Shown: one piece after another, positions 1-5,058 of the stretch
How the letters are laid out: the number at the start of each line of letters is the position of its first letter
Numbering within the stretch: the first letter of the stretch is position 1
Assembly (NCBI GenBank): GCA_017996845.1
Contig: JAGOGF010000140.1
Span: 1-6,293 of the forward strand
Direction of reading: 5' to 3'
Length of the DNA: 6,293 bases
Source: Butyrivibrio sp.
GTDB taxonomy: Bacteria > Bacillota_A > Clostridia > Lachnospirales > Lachnospiraceae
Notes under the pieces: model-generated
Seen by the model: the letters and a program-made list of their open reading frames with translations, nothing else
What the model was told of the DNA's origin: nothing
Databases searched by the model: none
Position numbers and translations under genes: made by a program

Positions 1-1
1 T

Positions 2-160
2 GTTTGTGGTGAACTTATTATACCAAAGATTTGGTGCTATTTTAATGTCAAGGCACCGATTTATGAAGTTGTTTTACTTGAAAAATCAAGCGTTTTCCAC
101 AGTTATGCTGGTGGGAAAGTTGAGTTAAAAACAAAAACTTTAGAAATTGAAAGAGATTGA
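2..160 (+). CDS. C-terminal fragment of an unidentified protein (5' end outside window)
   Basis: A reading frame is open from the left edge of the window and ends at TGA 158-160, giving 52 residues (beginning VCGELIIPKI, ending KTKTLEIERD). The first 30 residues are hydrophobic and aromatic-rich with beta-strand character (IIPKIWCYF, YEVVLLEK). The last 15 are charged. I do not recognise the family, and no catalytic motif can be seen in so short a piece. The stop codon lies inside the first of several hairpins (152-183), which fits the end of a transcription unit. A 52-codon open frame in AT-rich DNA could arise by chance, so its reality rests mainly on the terminator-like structures just downstream. 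Confidence 0.5.
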   Translation, partial: VCGELIIPKIWCYFNVKAPIYEVVLLEKSSVFHSYAGGKVELKTKTLEIERD

Positions 161-183
161 AAATCATATGATTTTCAGTCTCT
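152..183. repeat. Near-perfect 16+16 bp palindrome overlapping the stop of the upstream gene
   Basis: The two 16-base arms meet with no loop: AGAGATTGAAAATCAT, then ATGATTTTCAGTCTCT. The single non-complementary position can form a G-U pair in RNA. It covers the stop codon at 158-160. It lacks a run of T directly after the stem, so it is a poor intrinsic terminator by itself. It may be an mRNA 3'-end stabiliser, a regulator site, or part of a compound terminator with the hairpins at 215-242 and 270-293. Confidence 0.6.
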
Positions 184-214
184 CTATCATTTAAACTGTT
201 TATTTTAGGGAGGA

Positions 215-248
215 GGGCTGCCTGGTGGGGACCAGACAGCCCTTTATG
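215..248 (+). terminator. GC-rich hairpin, possible terminator
   Basis: GGGCTGCCTGGT (215-226) pairs with ACCAGACAGCCC (231-242) across a GGGG loop, with one C/A mismatch in 12 pairs. Only TTTAT follows, so the U-tract is weak. The stem is by far the strongest in this intergenic region. It probably ends or protects transcripts of the gene at 2-160. Neither strand has a long T-run after the stem, so its role as a terminator is plausible but not certain. Confidence 0.5.
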
Positions 249-269
249 AAAAAGATTTGTTCATTTAAT

Positions 270-293
270 AGGAAGTTCCCTTCCTGATTTTTA
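270..293 (+). terminator. Short intrinsic terminator-like hairpin with U-tract
   Basis: AGGAAG (270-275) and CTTCCT (280-285) form a perfect 6 bp stem around a TTCC tetraloop, followed by GATTTTTAT. The stem is short, but the tetraloop and the five-T tail are typical of an intrinsic terminator reading left to right. It lies after the hairpin at 215-242 and before the promoter of the gene at 403. Confidence 0.5.
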
Positions 294-353
294 TATTACA
301 CGTATTTTGTGGCGAAATTATGACTAAAAAGTAAAAGATATGTAATTCTTGAC

Positions 354-393
354 AATACCTGCGTAATTAGAATAAACTCTTTTTGGACTGGAG
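354..393 (+). promoter_or_regulatory. Possible promoter and RBS for the 403-813 gene
   Basis: A consensus TTGACA stands about 50 bases before the ATG at 403. The best -10 candidates, TAGAAT or AATAAA, are not at the ideal distance (13 or 16 bases), so the -10 assignment is uncertain. GGAG at 390-393 lies 9 bases before the ATG and is a convincing ribosome binding site. Confidence 0.4.
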
Positions 394-402
394 AATGAAT
401 TT

Positions 403-813
403 ATGAATATTACAGCATTCAGAAAAAGCGGAAAAAGTTTTTCTCTTTTGATGGCAGGTGTCATTATTCTCTTTGTATGCACACAAATTCTGGTATCTGA
501 TTCATTAAAAGTACGGGAAACCATATCTGATAATCATATGGAAATCAGCAATTTCACAGATCTTTTACAAACCGTCACCGCACTGCGCAAATTCAGTAAT
601 GAATTTGAGGAAGATACACTTATCATTACAACGAAAATCCAGAAAAGCAGCCTGCATATAAGCCTTGCTGCTCTTCTGGAAATGATCGCTGCTAATCTTT
701 TTTCTTATACAGGAGTTATGCTCCTGCTCTTTAACAGTGACAGGATCAAACGTTTTGTCCCTGTTTACTTTATCCATCTTTCTGATGGAAAAAAATCCCT
801 TTGGAACAATTGA
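403..813 (+). CDS. Two-helix membrane protein of unknown function
   Basis: This is a 136-residue protein I do not recognise. The N-terminus is basic (RKSGKS), followed by a hydrophobic segment at about residues 13-31 that could be a signal anchor. A polar loop of about 50 residues follows (32-83), then a second hydrophobic segment at 84-110 and a short basic tail. The predicted topology has both ends inside and the loop outside. The loop holds acidic stretches (NEFEEDT, 66-72) and no cysteine pair or catalytic motif. An ATG with GGAG 9 bases upstream and a TTGACA box support a real gene. It converges on the decarboxylase beta gene, with only 2 bases between the two stops and no terminator. 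It is the only gene in the window pointing at the pump from this side. A functional link is possible but unproven. Confidence 0.6.
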   Translation: MNITAFRKSGKSFSLLMAGVIILFVCTQILVSDSLKVRETISDNHMEISNFTDLLQTVTALRKFSNEFEEDTLIITTKIQKSSLHISLAALLEMIAANLFSYTGVMLLLFNSDRIKRFVPVYFIHLSDGKKSLWNN

Positions 814-815
814 TT

Positions 816-2015
816 TCAGGAAAGCAGTGTTACATAAATAGCTGTAAGAATGGCAGTTGTGATTACTCCGCAGATATTTGCACCAAGCGCATAATCCAGA
901 ATAAAGGATGCTGGATCAATCTTCTGTGCTTCCTTCTGTGCTACCTTTGCTGTAGACGGAACACAGGATACCCCTGCAATACCAACTGTAGGATTAAAGT
1001 TGCCATGCTTGAAGAAGTATACAACATATCCTCCAATGATACCGCCAATACCGGAAAGCAAAAGTGAAAGCATCCCAAGTACCAGAAGTTTGAGAACGAC
1101 CGGATTCAAAAGGGTACTTGCATCGCAGAGAACGCCCAGAATCAGACCCAGGAAAAATGTTGCCACATAAAGAAATCCGTCTCCTACCAGACTGATATAA
1201 CGCTGTATACCGGCTTCTCTGATAATGATTCCAAGGAAGAAACTTAAAAACAGGGGTGCTGCCACAGGAAACAGCAGACATAGAACTGCATTAACAATTA
1301 CAGCAAAAACCATTTTTTCTCCAGAAGTAATCTTCTGGACAGGCTTCTCTCTCTTAATTTGCTTTCCACGCAGATGCGGGGGAATGAAGAGTTTGATCAG
1401 ATACGGATATCCACCATACGTCAGACTCAGATACAAATAGGCTACAATTGAAATCGGAACAAAATACTCGGGTGCAAGTTTCAGGGAAGCAAACAGTACC
1501 ATCGGCCCGTCCGCACCTCCGATAATGGAAACGGCCGCTGCAGCACCATTGGATAATCCCATCAATTTTGCGATCGGATAAGTTGCAACAGTTCCAAGTT
1601 CAGCAAACAGTGCGATCGTCATACTGATAAACGGATGATCCAGTACATAACCGAGATCACACAGAATACCAATTCCCATAAATACAAGACACGCGATCAG
1701 ACCATTACTGAAAGTAAGCGTATATACCGGCTGCAGAAAATTAATCTGCATATATTTCATCAGGTCATCTGTAGAAGTTAACAGTGGATCAATGATCAGA
1801 TTTCCGATCTTATTATCGGTCAGAAAAAGCATACCGGCATTTACCGAAGACATTCCGACTCCCATCGGAATCATGATCAGCGGTTCAAGAATACCCTTTT
1901 TACCAAGGTATACGAGTAAAAATCCTGCGAATATCAATACAATACGACAAATAACGATTTCAGGAGACTGATAGAACATCGTTCCAATTCCCTGGAACAG
2001 CGTAATTGGATTCAT
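816..2015 (-). CDS. Sodium-ion-translocating decarboxylase, beta subunit (OadB/GcdB/MmdB family)
   Basis: A 399-residue polytopic membrane protein, close to full length for the family. In known complexes this subunit decarboxylates carboxybiotin and uses the energy to export Na+. Visible hallmarks are the GGADGP motif at residues 166-171, whose Asp169 matches the essential Asp203 of Klebsiella OadB. There is also the conserved C-terminal region NPTVGIAGVS (341-350), corresponding to the functional Asn373, Gly377 and Ser382. The residue matching Klebsiella Arg389 is Lys357 here. The ATG overlaps the stop of the small upstream gene (ATGA), which suggests translational coupling. AAGG in the end of that gene acts as ribosome site about 9 bases upstream. 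No carboxyltransferase or biotin carrier gene is adjacent, so the substrate (oxaloacetate, methylmalonyl-CoA, glutaconyl-CoA or malonate) cannot be assigned and I give no symbol. Confidence 0.93.
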   Translation of the reverse strand: MNPITLFQGIGTMFYQSPEIVICRIVLIFAGFLLVYLGKKGILEPLIMIPMGVGMSSVNAGMLFLTDNKIGNLIIDPLLTSTDDLMKYMQINFLQPVYTLTFSNGLIACLVFMGIGILCDLGYVLDHPFISMTIALFAELGTVATYPIAKLMGLSNGAAAAVSIIGGADGPMVLFASLKLAPEYFVPISIVAYLYLSLTYGGYPYLIKLFIPPHLRGKQIKREKPVQKITSGEKMVFAVIVNAVLCLLFPVAAPLFLSFFLGIIIREAGIQRYISLVGDGFLYVATFFLGLILGVLCDASTLLNPVVLKLLVLGMLSLLLSGIGGIIGGYVVYFFKHGNFNPTVGIAGVSCVPSTAKVAQKEAQKIDPASFILDYALGANICGVITTAILTAIYVTLLS

Positions 2016-2155
2016 TCCTGTACACCTTCTTTCGTATTTGTTTTTTTGGTAAACCGGATACAGAACATAATAACTTTCATCATCAGGGCAATTGCATATG
2101 AAATAACAATCCCAAGCCCTATGACCTTAAGTGGAACCAATAAAAATGATGCCAT
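2012..2155 (-). CDS. Miniature gamma-type (OadG/MmdE-like) subunit of the decarboxylase pump
   Basis: A 47-residue protein starting MASFLLVPLKVIGLGIVISY, with one transmembrane helix at about residues 3-33 and a short charged tail (RFTKKTNTKEGVQE). ATG at 2155 follows AGGAG (2162-2166) by 6 bases, an excellent ribosome site. The stop overlaps the beta-subunit start by ATGA. Position, size and single N-terminal helix fit the small membrane subunits (OadG gamma, MmdD delta, MmdE epsilon) that hold the cytoplasmic subunits to beta in Na+ decarboxylases. Usual OadG proteins are about 80-130 residues and add a Pro/Ala-rich linker and a cytoplasmic tail. Both are missing here, so it is closest in size to MmdE. 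Family membership is inferred from context and topology because sequence motifs are few. That it is a real coding gene is well supported. Confidence 0.8.
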   Translation of the reverse strand: MASFLLVPLKVIGLGIVISYAIALMMKVIMFCIRFTKKTNTKEGVQE

Positions 2156-2194
2156 AGCCTTCTCCTCGCTGTTTGAAAATAAAATTTCATCCAG

Positions 2195-2200
2195 AATATA
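2195..2200 (-). promoter_or_regulatory. Predicted -10 box of the decarboxylase pump operon
   Basis: On the minus strand TATATT occurs about 40 bases before the small-subunit ATG, predicting a start near 2188. No good -35 box lies 17 bases upstream. That is usual for promoters that need a LysR-type activator, and it agrees with the operator-like repeats upstream. Confidence 0.4.
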
Positions 2201-2210
2201 GTTTACCGTT

Positions 2211-2233
2211 TGTATTCTTCTGTTACAAATACA
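2211..2233. promoter_or_regulatory. T-N11-A inverted repeat, putative LysR activation site
   Basis: TGTATT (2211-2216) and AATACA (2228-2233) are perfect 6 bp inverted arms with an 11-base spacer, the T-N11-A form of LysR-family sites. Its centre lies about -34 from the predicted pump start at 2188, where a LysR activation site normally sits beside RNA polymerase. Short repeats of this kind can occur by chance in AT-rich DNA. Confidence 0.45.
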
Positions 2234-2246
2234 TCTGGTCTATGAT

Positions 2247-2269
2247 CATCATTCACAAAACTTATGATG
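2247..2269. promoter_or_regulatory. T-N11-A inverted repeat, putative LysR recognition site
   Basis: CATCAT (2247-2252) and ATGATG (2264-2269) are perfect 6 bp inverted arms separated by 11 bases. The centre is about -70 from the predicted pump start, close to the usual place of the high-affinity LysR recognition site. It is also just upstream of the lysR ribosome site, overlapping TATGAT -10-like boxes for lysR (2241-2246 and 2263-2268), so it could serve autorepression as well. Confidence 0.55.
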
Positions 2270-2287
2270 CAAAATGAGGTAACATAG

Positions 2288-3175
2288 ATGGATTTACATT
2301 ATCTGGAAATATTTAATACCGTTGCAGAATTTCAAAGTTATAAAGAAGCTTCCATAAAGCTTCATATCAGTCAGCCCGCTCTTTCAACTGAAATCAAAAA
2401 ACTGGAAGAGCAGATCGGGCTTCGCCTTTTTGACAGAATCGGCAATCGAATCTGTCTCAACAATAATGGTAAGATGATCCAAAAATATACGATACATATT
2501 TTTTCCACTGTTGGTGAGCTGGAACAGGAAATTGAGAAAAAAAGAGATTACATCGGCGGAAACATCAATATCGGTGCCAGTAACACACCCGCAACATATA
2601 TCCTGCCTAAACTGATGTCAGAATTTGCAGATTTGTACCCGCAAGTCAGATTCAACATGAGCGTCGGCACGACTTCTGAAATCGCTGAACAGATTTCATC
2701 CAGTCAGATTGATCTGGCTATCAATGGCGGAAATATATGTTATCATAATCAGATATGTACCGAACAGATTCTGAATGATAAATTGCTTCTCGTTGCTTCC
2801 TCACTTAATCCCGTTACAAAACTGAAAAAAGCCTGCCAGAATGATCTGACAGGCGAAACTTTCATTGTCCATAAAGCAAATTCCCAGTTATATACTTTCT
2901 ATGAAAAAATGATTCGGCAACTTGATATTCCGGAAAAAATCGGCATGTCCCTTGGAAGTATCGAAGCAATCAAAACAGCTGTAATCATGAATATTGGCAT
3001 TGCACTTATTCCACAGGTTGCCATAGAAAACGAACTGCAGGAAAAGACCTTATGCATCATCCCGATCCCGTTAAGCGATATGGATTATCCATACAGCATG
3101 ATCTACAACAAAAATAAAGCATTATCTGCCTCTGCATACAAATTCAAAGAATATGTGCGATCCAGATTCGACTGA
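2288..3175 (+). CDS. LysR-family transcriptional regulator, likely controls the divergent decarboxylase pump
   Basis: A 295-residue protein of typical LysR length. The N-terminal winged helix-turn-helix covers about residues 1-60. It contains AEFQSYKEASIKLHISQPALS (recognition helix around 28-37) and the characteristic KLEEQIGLRLFDR (38-50). A linker helix (about 60-88) leads to a periplasmic-binding-like effector domain (about 90-290), including GGNINIGAS at 92-100 and the late IGIALIPQ segment. ATG at 2288 has GAGGT 7 bases upstream. Divergent placement against the pump genes, with two T-N11-A repeats between, argues that it activates them and regulates itself. The inducer is unknown; by analogy it could be the carboxylic acid decarboxylated by the pump. 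It ends 18 bases from the convergent cyclase gene, with no clear terminator. Confidence 0.93.
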   Translation: MDLHYLEIFNTVAEFQSYKEASIKLHISQPALSTEIKKLEEQIGLRLFDRIGNRICLNNNGKMIQKYTIHIFSTVGELEQEIEKKRDYIGGNINIGASNTPATYILPKLMSEFADLYPQVRFNMSVGTTSEIAEQISSSQIDLAINGGNICYHNQICTEQILNDKLLLVASSLNPVTKLKKACQNDLTGETFIVHKANSQLYTFYEKMIRQLDIPEKIGMSLGSIEAIKTAVIMNIGIALIPQVAIENELQEKTLCIIPIPLSDMDYPYSMIYNKNKALSASAYKFKEYVRSRFD

Positions 3176-3193
3176 AACGTATGATTGTTCAGG

Positions 3194-4297
3194 CTAAGCC
3201 CGTAAAACCTGCACAACACACTTTCCGCCACCGTTTCTTTTTGCTTCATACATGGAGTCATCGGCCATTTTATATAGGCTTTCATATTCCGCCACTCCGT
3301 CAAAAATCACAGCCCCAAGGCTGCAGCTCACACCAACCCCATCCAGCATCTCCGACAAACGGCTGATGCTGGAGATTACACGCTCTGATACTTTTTCCAC
3401 AGTGTTCCTGTCATTGATATCTTTGACCAGAATAATAAATTCATCTCCGCCAATCCTTCCGATCACATCTTCCGAGCGGAATTCTTTTTTCAGTATTGCG
3501 CCTACCCGTTCCAACACAATATCACCTGCCTGATGTCCGAGTCCGTCATTTACCTGCTTGAAATTATCCATATCAAGCATAAACAGTGCACAGGAAGAAG
3601 CACTCTCACTTCTTTTGCTCAGATAATCCCTGATCAGTTTTTCACATTCTGCCCTGTTTCTGACACTGGTAAGTGTATCGGTTGTTCCCTGCTTAATATA
3701 GCAATCCTTTGAAAGACCTTCTTTTACTCTCAGATCTGTCACAATCACTGCAATCAGGATTGCACATATAAATCCTACTGCCGATTCATATCCGTCTACA
3801 GCTGCCATTTTAGGCGTTTTCCCCAAAGAAATGGCTATAATAAATGCTGCCTCAAGCCCCGAAAGTATGGGAAGTGTCAAATTCAGGGGCATCGTAAACA
3901 ATGCTGCTATAAAAACAATTCCGATCTGAAAATAGGTAGAAACAAAATCAGGAAAAGGGATTACATCAATCATAATACTGCCAACCATCAGGCTGACATC
4001 AAATATCACACATAAAACAATGGTTTTCTGATATGTTTTTTCTCCATACCAGTCATACAGGTAAACCACAGTCATTACCAGCATCATCATGCCGAAAAAA
4101 ATATAGTACGGCCACGTAAGATGCCATTCCGGAAATACAAAAGGCGTAATAAAAATAAAAAAAGCCATAAAAACGACAGCTATCACACTTGCAAATTTCA
4201 GCTGCCGAAGGTTGATCATCATAATATCATCCTTTGCCACACTGAAATACCGCTGTTCTTCTTGCCTGCTGTTATGTATGCGTTCCACCCAGTTCAT
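3194..4297 (-). CDS. Membrane-bound diguanylate cyclase (GGDEF domain)
   Basis: Makes cyclic di-GMP from two GTP at the membrane. Numbering counts from the TTG at 4303, which would give 369 residues. I prefer ATG 4297 (367 residues) because it is 10 bases from AAAGGA, whereas the TTG is only 4 away. After about 33 cytoplasmic residues come some six hydrophobic segments (about 36-55, 64-83, 93-113, 124-140, 143-160, 173-190), a sensor region I cannot match to MASE or 7TM types. The catalytic domain runs from about 207 to 368. It has the hinge DTLTSVRNR (209-217), metal-binding Asp244 in LDMDNFKQVND, the signature GGDEF at 285-289, and an intact inhibitory I-site RSED (276-279) five residues before it. 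It therefore looks active and product-inhibited. No EAL domain is present. It follows a Nif11-like gene on the same strand but appears to have its own promoter. Confidence 0.93.
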   Translation of the reverse strand: MNWVERIHNSRQEEQRYFSVAKDDIMMINLRQLKFASVIAVVFMAFFIFITPFVFPEWHLTWPYYIFFGMMMLVMTVVYLYDWYGEKTYQKTIVLCVIFDVSLMVGSIMIDVIPFPDFVSTYFQIGIVFIAALFTMPLNLTLPILSGLEAAFIIAISLGKTPKMAAVDGYESAVGFICAILIAVIVTDLRVKEGLSKDCYIKQGTTDTLTSVRNRAECEKLIRDYLSKRSESASSCALFMLDMDNFKQVNDGLGHQAGDIVLERVGAILKKEFRSEDVIGRIGGDEFIILVKDINDRNTVEKVSERVISSISRLSEMLDGVGVSCSLGAVIFDGVAEYESLYKMADDSMYEAKRNGGGKCVVQVLRA

Positions 4298-4306
4298 TCC
4301 CAAACC

Positions 4307-4339
4307 ATCCTTTATCTCATCAGCAACTACATGCCTCCT
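4307..4339 (-). promoter_or_regulatory. Cyclase leader with a strong SD and a possible 4-codon upstream ORF
   Basis: In the cyclase 5' leader a perfect AGGAGG (4334-4339) is not followed by the cyclase start. Seven bases after it a tiny frame, TTG CTG ATG AGA TAA (4326-4312), could be translated. Its stop overlaps AAAGGA (4307-4312), which serves the cyclase. This could couple translation or be fortuitous. No GEMM c-di-GMP aptamer signature is seen. Confidence 0.25.
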
Positions 4340-4401
4340 CTGTCCCCTGATAATCCGCCGGGGATATAGCTCTGTACTGCCTGTTTCCTGATATGTGTCT
4401 G

Positions 4402-4411
4402 ATTATAACAT
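4402..4411 (-). promoter_or_regulatory. Extended -10 promoter for the diguanylate cyclase
   Basis: On the minus strand TGTTATAAT has a perfect TATAAT (4402-4407) preceded by TG one base upstream, the extended -10 pattern. No convincing -35 is present 17 bases away, which extended -10 promoters can tolerate. The predicted start near 4395 leaves a leader of about 98 bases. The rest of the 180-base gap between the cyclase and the next gene (4298-4477) is AT-rich with no further clear feature. Confidence 0.55.
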
Positions 4412-4477
4412 ACTCTGCCAATCATATTCGATATATTTTTCTGTTTTGTTCCATTTTCTGTTATATAATATTCTTTT

Positions 4478-4774
4478 TCACGTTTTTTCATATGATTTGA
4501 TTTCATTTATAAACATGCGGTACAAATCATCCTCCCCCTCCAGCATGGGAGAATTTTCACCACCGCCGTTTGTGCTTCTCTTAATAGCTGCATACATTTC
4601 TTCTCCTGCAGCTGCCAGATCCAGCGGATAAATATCATACCCGTTTTCTCTGCATAATGCACAAAATGCATCATATGGAGACTTCTGATCCAGCGTTCGC
4701 AATATCTGCATATACAGCGCCTGATCCGATATCGCCTTTTCTCTCATGTTATCCAATACTTCCATCACATCCAT
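4478..4774 (-). CDS. Nif11-leader-like small protein
   Basis: A 98-residue protein that I tentatively place in the Nif11-like group. Residues 1-55 are mostly helical and follow the pattern of that domain: a leading helix with regularly spaced hydrophobics (VMEVLDNMREKAISDQAL), then a second helix ending in CRENGYDIYPLDL (41-53), matching the family's A-x-E-x-GY-x-(I/F) turn. Nif11 domains serve as leader peptides of modified peptides or occur alone with unknown role. Here a GGG (70-72) follows, and a 26-residue acidic tail (GENSPMLEGEDDLYRMF...) has no Cys. It is therefore not an obvious lanthipeptide-type precursor, and no modification enzyme or transporter is nearby. GAGAGG about 10 bases before ATG 4774 is the probable ribosome site. 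It could be co-transcribed with the downstream cyclase. Confidence 0.6.
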   Translation of the reverse strand: MDVMEVLDNMREKAISDQALYMQILRTLDQKSPYDAFCALCRENGYDIYPLDLAAAGEEMYAAIKRSTNGGGENSPMLEGEDDLYRMFINEIKSYEKT

Positions 4775-4823
4775 TGGTTCATCCGCCTCTCCCTGAGAAG
4801 GAATTCTATTGTGTGCTCTATAT

Positions 4824-4861
4824 CAAAAAAGCATTCGGAAGCATCATTGCCCTCGAATGCT
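4824..4861 (-). terminator. Intrinsic terminator after the small lysine-rich gene
   Basis: Read on the minus strand, AGCATTCG (4861-4854) pairs perfectly with CGAATGCT (4837-4830) around a 16-base loop and is followed directly by TTTTTT. It lies 48 bases after the stop of the 36-residue gene and before the Nif11-like gene, so it probably closes the CMD/nitroreductase unit. Confidence 0.75.
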
Positions 4862-4908
4862 CCGGTTAAAAGCATGGTTTCCTATATTTTTAATACCAAA
4901 CCGATACT

Positions 4909-5019
4909 CTATTTACCGGTTTTTTTCTTTTCATTTTTCTTGGCAAGCGCAGCCAACTGCTGTGCCATCTGTTTCTGTTTTGCATCTTTGCTGTTTTTCT
5001 TGTTTCCAAGCTTACTCAT
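4909..5019 (-). CDS. Small lysine-rich basic protein (36 residues)
   Basis: The frame from ATG 5019 encodes MSKLGNKKNSKDAKQKQMAQ and continues QLAALAKKNEKKKTGK. Twelve of 36 residues are lysine with no arginine, giving a very basic protein. The centre (about 14-28) is an Ala/Gln/Leu helix and both ends are Lys/Asn-rich and likely disordered. AGGAGA (5028-5033) lies 8 bases before the ATG, in a long A-rich leader that is a very strong translation start. An intrinsic terminator follows. The gene starts 39 bases after the nitroreductase stop and is probably co-transcribed with it. The function is unknown to me; the composition would suit binding to RNA, DNA or an acidic partner, but that is inference only. 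The clear RBS, start, stop and terminator make coding likely. Confidence 0.7.
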   Translation of the reverse strand: MSKLGNKKNSKDAKQKQMAQQLAALAKKNEKKKTGK

Positions 5020-5058
5020 GATAAAAATCTCCTTTTTTATTTATACCGGTCTATTTAT

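Noticed and set aside
801..1440. + and - strand frames inside the beta-subunit gene
   Set aside because: The beta-subunit reading has family motifs over its full length, so the others are shadow frames.
2830..2853. Hairpin GCCTGCCAGA/TCTGACAGGC within lysR
   Set aside because: It lies inside conserved coding sequence with no T-run after it, so it is probably a chance product of codon choice.
4298..4303. TTG 4303 as the start of the diguanylate cyclase
   Set aside because: It is only 4 bases from AAAGGA, while ATG 4297 is 10 bases away and a better start codon. Not fully excluded.
4298..4395. c-di-GMP (GEMM) riboswitch in the cyclase leader
   Set aside because: The leader lacks recognisable conserved GEMM blocks and is only about 98 bases with weak pairing.
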